DNA of 64,000 nt. It comes from SH-MAG3 sp035461245. Its GTDB lineage: Bacteria; Gemmatimonadota; Gemmatimonadetes; Longimicrobiales; RSA9. This document shows, in pieces, positions 58,805-64,000 of this stretch. The stretch is from the NCBI GenBank assembly GCA_035461245.1, contig DATHVP010000009.1:1-64000 (forward strand), given 5' to 3'. A program made the position numbers and the translations under genes. Each line of letters starts with the position of its first letter. Position 1 is the first letter of the stretch. The notes beneath the pieces were generated by a model. The model was not told the DNA's origin. It ran no database searches and worked only from the letters and a program-made list of their open reading frames with translations.

Positions 58805-59896
58805 GTGTATCCGTCCCTCACGGTCCTCGAGCCAGCCGCCCTGGCCGAATCGGTTGCCGCCGCAAGCGCCAGGCTGGACGAGGCCGCCGCCGACATCCGC
58901 GCCGTGGACCACGCCTCGCTGCCCACGCTGCTGGCGCTCCTCGCCCTCGGCTGCGCCCGGCCCGTGCGGGACCTGCTGCGCCCGACCGCCCGTCCGAGCA
59001 GCCGTCCGGACCGAGTCGGGGACCATGTCTCGGCCGCCGGCCGCCCGCTCGCGCCAGGTGATGCCCCGGCGCTGGCGGCCCTGCTGGGACGATACGTCGC
59101 CTGGACCGGTGACACCGCCGTCGCACGCGCCCTATGGCACGTGCAACCCCTTGTCCACACAGCGCTTGCAGATGTCCACACGGCGCCGTACGGACAGGAA
59201 TTGGTGGCGCGCCGGATCACCCTCGTGGCCGCGTGCACCGCCCTCGAGAGGATGGCGCCGGACGTGGGTGATGCCCAGGCGGCCGGGGCGTTCCGAAGGG
59301 CCGCCCGGGAACTGAGCAGGGGCCTGCCGGACATCCTGTCGCCGGATCACCGGATCCTGGCCGCGGCACTGGGGGTGGAGTTTCCGACAGTAGTCGATGC
59401 CGGACAGGCGCCGGCACCATCGGGAGACGACGTCGTCATGACCACCCTGCATTTCGCGACGTCAGTGCTGGGGCTGGAGCCCGATGCCCCGCGCCATCGC
59501 CTGCGGCTTCGGCCGATGCTCCGGGAATTGCGCGTACGGGGCATTCCCTTCGCCGATGGGACGGTGAGTCTGGACGTGGAACGGGGCGGTCCGGGCGAAT
59601 GGCATCTGCGTCTGGAGCAGGAGAGCGGCGCCATCCCGGTGACAGCGGTGATGGAGCCGTTTCTACCGGCGGCGCCCCAATCGGCGTTGCCCCTGTCGGC
59701 GCGCCCCCCGGATTCGCGCCGTCAGGAGTCGGGCGCGGGCGGGACACTGCCTGCGGTGACAGTCTCTGTGGACGACACACCGGCGGCCCTGAACCCGCGG
59801 CCGGTCCCCGGTGGCGTGCTGTTGCCGGTCCAGCTGGTGCTCGATGCGCCGCGGCGCCTTACCATACAAATGTACGAGGGCCGCTCACCGGAATGA
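58805..59896 (+). CDS. Hypothetical protein, glycosidase-like helical fold possible
   Basis: From GTG 58805 this 363-residue protein is mostly helical (residues 1-230). Its C-terminal segment, LRLRPMLRELRVRGIPFADG then TVSLDVERGGPGEWHLRLEQ, looks like the beta-sandwich end of six-hairpin glycosidases (GH15/GH65/GH78). Catalytic residues cannot be placed, so it is not assigned. GTG is supported by the start of helical sequence; no ATG is near. Its stop lies inside a long perfect hairpin. Confidence 0.6.
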   Translation: MYPSLTVLEPAALAESVAAASARLDEAAADIRAVDHASLPTLLALLALGCARPVRDLLRPTARPSSRPDRVGDHVSAAGRPLAPGDAPALAALLGRYVAWTGDTAVARALWHVQPLVHTALADVHTAPYGQELVARRITLVAACTALERMAPDVGDAQAAGAFRRAARELSRGLPDILSPDHRILAAALGVEFPTVVDAGQAPAPSGDDVVMTTLHFATSVLGLEPDAPRHRLRLRPMLRELRVRGIPFADGTVSLDVERGGPGEWHLRLEQESGAIPVTAVMEPFLPAAPQSALPLSARPPDSRRQESGAGGTLPAVTVSVDDTPAALNPRPVPGGVLLPVQLVLDAPRRLTIQMYEGRSPE

Positions 59897-59905
59897 GCGG
59901 CCCTC
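59876..59905. terminator. Hairpin terminator between convergent genes
   Basis: GAGGGCCGCTCA and TGAGCGGCCCTC form a perfect 12-base stem around a 6-base loop. The TGA at 59894-59896 is the stop codon of the upstream gene, so the terminator overlaps the coding end. The gene at 59928 converges on it. No T-run. Confidence 0.65.
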
Positions 59906-59927
59906 TATGCGTCAGGTCTATCCAGGA

Positions 59928-60119
59928 CTACCGTGCGGTCATCCGTCCATCATCGGACAGGAGACCCCGAAGGTAGGCGGGCCGGTCAGGGACCGCCGTG
60001 CGGATCAGGGTACGGGCGTACGTGATCCGTTCGTCGTCGGAGAGGCTGTCGACCACCGAGATCGGCGCACCGTAGCGCAGGAGCAACCGCTTGGCGTCCC
60101 TCGCGACACTATCGTCCAT
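59928..60119 (-). CDS. Small acidic/basic protein, unknown
   Basis: This 63-residue protein has RDAKRLLLRYGAPISVVDSL and DDERITYARTLIRTAVPDRP, helical and charged. It has no family I know. ATG 60119 follows GGAGGCCCG, a good ribosome binding site. It is divergent from the gene at 60383 across a minisatellite. Confidence 0.6.
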   Translation of the reverse strand: MDDSVARDAKRLLLRYGAPISVVDSLSDDERITYARTLIRTAVPDRPAYLRGLLSDDGRMTAR

Positions 60120-60193
60120 CGGGCCTCCACGTAAGGGTGGGAGTAGGAGCGATAATCTAGGATGAAAATGGGTCGGCGGCAACTCTACGGCAG

Positions 60194-60270
60194 GGATGAT
60201 GGTGTAGGGGATGGTGGAGGGGATGGTGTAGGGGATGGTGTAGGGGCTGGTGTATGGGGATGGTGTATGG
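60194..60270. repeat. 12-base minisatellite in a divergent intergenic region
   Basis: About six imperfect copies of GGGATGGTGTAG, with one-base indels, lie between the 63-residue gene (minus) and the gene at 60383 (+). Because the start codons face each other across 263 bases, the repeat occupies the promoter region of at least one of them. Confidence 0.8.
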
Positions 60271-60382
60271 GGGAGAGTCTGTGGGTTGGGGGGATGGTGT
60301 GCGGCGAGGGTGGGGCGTGCCCGGCCCGGGGGTTGCAAGGGGTGGGCAGGAAGCAGTCATCAGGGACGGAGGCGGAGGTGCT

Positions 60383-61447
60383 ATGAGGAACCCGCTGGAC
60401 AGTTGGCGGCAGCGGCAGGCGCGGCGGCGGTATATGCCCCACGCCCGTACCACGAAGACCGGGACCATTGCGAAGTTCTCCATGGTGGCCCTGGTCCTCA
60501 TCATCCTGGCCGCAGCACTGCTGGATATGCGCCGGGGCGGCGGCGCCGAGGCCGACGCAGTTGCCCATGTCCGGGAGAACGCCGTGGACGCGCTGGACCT
60601 GCTGGTGCAGGCGGCCCGGTCCCGGCGGCTGGTGTTCCTCGCTGACGTCCCCTCCGCCACCGCGCCCAAACAGTTTGCAGCCGAGGCCATCGAGCGGCTG
60701 GCGACGGGGCCCGGCCTGGACCTCGTGGTACTGGACGTCTCCAGTGATGAGCAGCCGTTCATTGATCGCTACCTGGCGACGACGCCTGAAGATGCGTCCA
60801 TCCTGATGGGCCGGCCCGGCGCCATCCGCGAGGGCGACGGCGCATCGCGGGCCTTCGTGGATGTATACCGTACCGTATGGCGGGTGAACCAGGAGCTGGG
60901 CGCCCACCGGCGGGTCCGCATCGTCGCGGCAGACCCGCCCGGCTGGCCGCCCGCCCGGGCCACCGCGCCACATGACGTGGCCCGCATGTTCGGGGACCGG
61001 GACGGCCACATGGCGGAAGCGGTGATGCAGCGGGCGCTGAACCGGGAGCCCAACGCCCGCGTCCTGTTTTTCGTGAATGGCCTGCACGCATTGAAGTCAG
61101 GTGGCGGCCGTGTGCAGACCGGCGGCACCCGGCCGGTAGACGTGGAATGGCTGGCCGCCCGCATGGTCCAGCGCTATCCGCAGGACGTATACACGATCCT
61201 CACTGACGCGTCGCCGTCGCGGGTAGTTACGGCGGACGTGGCCACATACCGCGGCACGCAGCTGGCCGACGCCATGCGCCGGGCCGGCGTTCAGCCGGGC
61301 TCCGCGTTCCGGGGCCATGAAGCACTGGACGCCGTGTCCCGCACGCCCGTGCGTGTGGTGGGCACCACTGGCATCGACTTCACCATGGAGCCGCACACCG
61401 CGCGTTTCTCCGACCTGGCCGACGCCTACATCTACTTCGGCAACTGA
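60383..61447 (+). CDS. Membrane-anchored Tiki/ChaN/EreA-like protein
   Basis: This 354-residue protein has one membrane helix (about residues 32-49, FSMVALVLIILAAALLDM) and a soluble domain: RRLVFLADVPSATAPKQFAA, then LDLVVLDVSSDEQPFIDRYL and DRDGHMAEAVMQRALN, and VLFFVNGLHALKSGGG. The order of these pieces, with Glu/His-type positions, resembles the EreA/ChaN/Tiki superfamily, which includes hydrolases and haem-binding proteins. Active-site residues cannot be proven. ATG 60383 is chosen; the frame upstream reads through the minisatellite and is not protein-like. Confidence 0.62.
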   Translation: MRNPLDSWRQRQARRRYMPHARTTKTGTIAKFSMVALVLIILAAALLDMRRGGGAEADAVAHVRENAVDALDLLVQAARSRRLVFLADVPSATAPKQFAAEAIERLATGPGLDLVVLDVSSDEQPFIDRYLATTPEDASILMGRPGAIREGDGASRAFVDVYRTVWRVNQELGAHRRVRIVAADPPGWPPARATAPHDVARMFGDRDGHMAEAVMQRALNREPNARVLFFVNGLHALKSGGGRVQTGGTRPVDVEWLAARMVQRYPQDVYTILTDASPSRVVTADVATYRGTQLADAMRRAGVQPGSAFRGHEALDAVSRTPVRVVGTTGIDFTMEPHTARFSDLADAYIYFGN

Positions 61448-61513
61448 GGGTCTGGCCGAGGCTTCCGGTACTGCGGCAACGGCGGGGTGGCGGCGCCCCG
61501 GACTCGCCCGGGG

Positions 61514-61729
61514 CTACGCCTCCTCCTCCGCTTCGTAACCCTCTTCCGCCACGACGGACGCCAGCTCCCGTGGCGAGGTCCGGGACTCGTCGTATTCGAC
61601 ACGGGCGCGGCCATCGTCCAGGTCCACGCTCGCCCGGGATACACCATCCGCGGACTCCAGTGCGCCCTTCACCGCGGCTACGCAGTGCTGGCACGTCATG
61701 CCCGTCACCTTCAGTGTCGCGCTTGCCAT
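61514..61729 (-). CDS. copZ: Copper chaperone CopZ-like (HMA domain)
   Basis: This 71-residue protein is a single HMA domain. The metal site is VTGMTCQHCVAAVKGALESA with the M-x-C-x-x-C pair at about residues 11-16, and the end has the typical second strand and helix (VEYDESRTSPRELASVVAEE). It carries Cu(I) in the cytoplasm. No CopA ATPase or copper regulator is in the window. ATG 61729 is the only start giving the full domain. Confidence 0.9.
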   Translation of the reverse strand: MASATLKVTGMTCQHCVAAVKGALESADGVSRASVDLDDGRARVEYDESRTSPRELASVVAEEGYEAEEEA

Positions 61730-62009
61730 TGTATTGAGTCTCCGTTGGTTGGATGGGCCATGGTCCAGTACACCAGATCGAGCAGTGCCGAGCGCCGCCC
61801 CCAGTATGGGATCATAGTCGGGCGGATGAGTCAAGGCGGATACGCGGACCTGCCCCCGGATATCGGGTACGACCCAACCGCTCATGAACATTCCACACTG
61901 GCATGCTGGCCGAGGAACGGCGGGATGGGCGTTTGGGCCACCCGGGCCCGTTTCAGCGTGGGACGGTGGCCACTCGCCAGGACTGTAGTCTGGTTGGTGG
62001 GGCGTTTCC
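61730..62009. other. Intergenic region, nothing clear
   Basis: About 280 bases between copZ and topoisomerase IB. It should hold the promoters of both divergent genes, but I see no consensus box, repeat or RNA. Confidence 0.5.
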
Positions 62010-63122
62010 ATGTCCACACGCGACATAACCAACAACCGGCGGCTGGTCCGCCGGAGTGGCGGCCGGTCCGTTGGGGTGGCACAGTCCGTGTACCTCCCGC
62101 CCCGGATGAGCACTGAAAAGGGCTGGTGGCGCCGGGAAGGCACGCCGAAGCGAGGCTTCCGCTATGCCGGGCTGAACGGCCGAAAGCTGACGTCGCCGGA
62201 CACCCTGGCGCGAATCCGTGCCATGGCCATCCCGCCGGCGTGGACGGACGTGCACATCTCGCCGGACCCGGAGCGCAAGATACAGGTCTGGGGCCGGGAC
62301 CAGGCCGGCCGGAAGCAGTACCGCTACAGTGCCGGGCATGTGGAAAAGGTAGACCGCAGGAAGTGGAACCGGGTCCTGAAGGTGGCGCGGCTGCTTCCCG
62401 AACTGCGGGCCGCCACCAATGCCCACCTGCGCAGGCCGACGCTGGACAGGGAGAAGGTCCATGCCACTGTAGTGCGGCTGATGGCGAGGGCCTACTTCCG
62501 GGCGGGCAGCGAACGCTACGCCGTGGAGAACCGGACGTTTGGCATCTGCACCCTGAAGAAACGCCACGTCCGGATCCACGGCCACAGTCTGGACTTCCGC
62601 TACGTGGGCAAGCAGCGCAAGGACCAGCGGCAGGTGGTGGCCGACACGCCACTGGTGGAGATCATCGAGGAGCTGTTGAGCCAGAAAGGCACGCGCCTGT
62701 TCAAGTACCGGGTGCCGGGCGGGAAGTACCGTCCCGTGACTGCTGCCTCGGTGAATCGCTACCTGCGGGAGATCGTCGGTGAGCGGCTGACATCAAAGGA
62801 CCTGCGCACGTTCGGGGGCACAGTTCGCGCGGCGACCATCCTGGCGGATATCGGCCCGGCGTCCTCGAAGAGCGAGGCCAGGCGCAACGTGCTCCTGGCA
62901 TGCAAGCTCGTGTCCTCGGAGCTGGGCAACACGCCGGCCATCTGCCGCCGCGCATACATCCATCCTGCCGTGCTGGTGAAGTACGAGGCGGGCTATACAG
63001 TGACCAGTCCGCGCCGGCGCCGCACAAAGCGTGAGGTGGAAGCAGAGGAGGTCGAGGGCCTGTATCCGGAGGAGGCTGCCCTCATCCGGTTCCTGGAAAA
63101 ATACGGCTCATTGAAGGGCTAG
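62010..63122 (+). CDS. DNA topoisomerase IB (eukaryote/poxvirus-type)
   Basis: This 370-residue protein has the bacterial/poxviral type IB layout: an N-terminal domain with KGWWRREGTPKRGFRYAGLN and IPPAWTDVHISPDPERKIQV, and a catalytic domain with FGICTLKKRHVRIHG, then TSKDLRTFGGTVRAATILAD. The C-terminal CRRAYIHPAVLVKYE carries the catalytic Tyr. The Arg-Lys-Arg set is visible, with Gly-Gly in the place of the usual His near RTFGGT. It relaxes supercoils through a 3'-phosphotyrosine. Bacterial members are scattered and often acquired by transfer. Confidence 0.92.
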   Translation: MSTRDITNNRRLVRRSGGRSVGVAQSVYLPPRMSTEKGWWRREGTPKRGFRYAGLNGRKLTSPDTLARIRAMAIPPAWTDVHISPDPERKIQVWGRDQAGRKQYRYSAGHVEKVDRRKWNRVLKVARLLPELRAATNAHLRRPTLDREKVHATVVRLMARAYFRAGSERYAVENRTFGICTLKKRHVRIHGHSLDFRYVGKQRKDQRQVVADTPLVEIIEELLSQKGTRLFKYRVPGGKYRPVTAASVNRYLREIVGERLTSKDLRTFGGTVRAATILADIGPASSKSEARRNVLLACKLVSSELGNTPAICRRAYIHPAVLVKYEAGYTVTSPRRRRTKREVEAEEVEGLYPEEAALIRFLEKYGSLKG

Positions 63123-63149
63123 CCGGCGCAGGCGAGCCTGCGCGATTAC

Positions 63150-64000
63150 TCAGCCGTCGGTATCCCGGCGGCGGTCCGGCGCCGGGACGTTGAAGATGCG
63201 GAACTCCATGCCGGCCTCCTGGAGCAGCGGCATGGCCACGTTGAATACCGGCGTCCCGGCGGGCGTGCGGGCCTCGGCGCGCCCGAGGTGGGCGTGACCG
63301 TGGAACACGGCGGTGGCGCCCAGCGTCTCGATGGGGACCAGCAGTCGTGAGCTGCCCAGAAACGGGTAGATCACTTCCGGCTCGCCAGCAATCGTCTCCT
63401 GGATGGGCGCGTAGTGGAGCAGCACGATGCGTGTCTCCGTCCGCAACTGCTGCAGCGCGCGCTCCAGCTTCAGCGCCTCCGCGACGGCGGCGTTGACGAA
63501 CTCCTTGATGAGTTCCTCGCCGAACGGCCCCAGCGAGCCACGCCCGAACCCGCCGCCAAAACCCTTCGTCCCCGCGAAGCCGACCCCTTCGATGACGACG
63601 TTGGTGCCGTCCAGCACCTCGACGCCTGCCGCGCGCAGGATGTCGGCACACTCCTCGTGCTCACCACTCTCGTAGTCGTGGTTGCCCAGCACCGCCACCA
63701 CCGGCACCTCGACGCCGGCGAGTTCCTCCACAAACTTATGCATCTGGTCCGGCCGGCCATGCGTTGTCAGGTCGCCACACAGGGCGAGGACGTCGGCGGT
63801 GCGGTGCACGTCGGCGAACAGGTCACGCAGCGCGCCGCTCGTGACGCCGTCGAAGTGGATGTCGCCTATGGCGGCGATCCGCAGCTGCCGCCGCTCATCC
63901 GACGCCCCGTCGGCTCCGTCAGTCCGGTCAGCCTCGTCAGTCCGGTCAGCCTCGTCAGTCCCGGCAACCTCGTCAGTCCCGGCCCTGACAGTCTCGTCAG
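63150..64000 (-). CDS. Calcineurin-like metallophosphoesterase (5' end off window)
   Basis: The metallophosphoesterase domain starts near 63890: IAAIGDIHFDG (D-x-H), then VLALCGDLTTHG, VVAVLGNHDYESGEHEEC, VLLHYAPIQET and TAVFHGHAHLG, so all metal ligands are present. Methionine at 63809 would lose the D-x-H motif, so the real start is upstream; the frame is open to the window edge with no start codon. The visible N-terminal extension is a repeat of about six residues (TDEADR). Family members hydrolyse phosphodiesters or cyclic nucleotides. Confidence 0.82.
   Translation of the reverse strand, partial: DETVRAGTDEVAGTDEADRTDEADRTDGADGASDERRQLRIAAIGDIHFDGVTSGALRDLFADVHRTADVLALCGDLTTHGRPDQMHKFVEELAGVEVPVVAVLGNHDYESGEHEECADILRAAGVEVLDGTNVVIEGVGFAGTKGFGGGFGRGSLGPFGEELIKEFVNAAVAEALKLERALQQLRTETRIVLLHYAPIQETIAGEPEVIYPFLGSSRLLVPIETLGATAVFHGHAHLGRAEARTPAGTPVFNVAMPLLQEAGMEFRIFNVPAPDRRRDTDG
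63909..64000. repeat. 18-base tandem repeat coding for an acidic hexapeptide
   Basis: About four imperfect copies of an 18-base unit (GTCAGTCCGGTCAGCCTC on the + strand) run to the window edge. They are in frame and encode TDEADR-like hexapeptides ahead of the phosphoesterase domain. Being a multiple of three, expansions would keep the frame. Confidence 0.75.

Overview
The window is high-GC DNA from a Gram-negative (diderm) bacterium. It carries lipid A/LPS genes (LpxL-like acyltransferase, Kdo-kinase-like KdkA, GT9 heptosyltransferase-like, MsbA-like exporter), TonB-type proteins, a large TonB-dependent receptor and many lipoproteins with clear lipoboxes. It also has a caa3-type cytochrome oxidase, an M6 protease and numerous small orphan lipoproteins. 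Together these best fit a member of the Gemmatimonadota, or a neighbouring phylum, probably from soil or sediment. That placement is an inference; no rRNA is present.

Region 1 (1-4551) is a run of integron gene cassettes. Seven attC-like recombination sites punctuate it. They share core sites, inner inverted repeats and a nearly constant middle section, and each lies 3' of the gene(s) of its cassette, all on the + strand. The cassettes carry an MntA/HepT toxin-antitoxin pair, a small protein plus nucleotidyltransferase pair, an HD-domain hydrolase, a small beta-barrel protein and a HigB/HigA pair whose toxin is split by a single-base frameshift. A MazEF pair (MazF with an eroded C-terminus), a GNAT acetyltransferase and a HepT remnant follow directly (4.6-6.1 kb). 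The integrase is not in the window and should lie to the left.

Region 2 (6.3-11.3 kb) holds small stand-alone genes: SRPBCC, DUF202, a shortened VOC protein and a lipoprotein. Then come tRNA-Glu and tRNA-Val with a recognisable promoter and terminator, and a secreted M6 metalloprotease. Region 3 (11.4-21.8 kb) is an envelope block: UppP, a deoxyhypusine-synthase-like protein, a GT2 glycosyltransferase with a huge Arg/Gly-rich tail, LpxL-like, MsbA-like, GT9, KdkA and a TonB-domain protein. Region 4 (22-31.4 kb) covers energy metabolism: GlpA-like glycerol-3-phosphate dehydrogenase, an M23 lipoprotein, an NAD-linked formate dehydrogenase (FdsB/FdsA), CtaB and an internally duplicated membrane protein. 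Region 5 (31.4-45 kb) holds a TonB receptor, M28 peptidase, gamma-glutamyltransferase, a phospholipase C/nuclease-like protein, TspO, an MBL-fold protein, FKBP, RsmD, a cold-shock protein with a glycine-rich tail, PCD and a run of unknown lipoproteins. Region 6 (45-49.3 kb) is the caa3 oxidase operon. Region 7 (49.4-58.7 kb) has GlpB/GlpC, a DmpA-like peptidase, patatin, a DUF2179-type protein, a compact serine biosynthesis operon (SerB, class V aminotransferase, SerA) and a DUF1207 protein. The right end (58.8-64 kb) has two unknown proteins around a minisatellite, CopZ, topoisomerase IB and a metallophosphoesterase that runs off the edge.

The genes are chiefly housekeeping and respiratory. 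The least ordinary part is the toxin-antitoxin-rich cassette array at the left edge and its decaying right margin.
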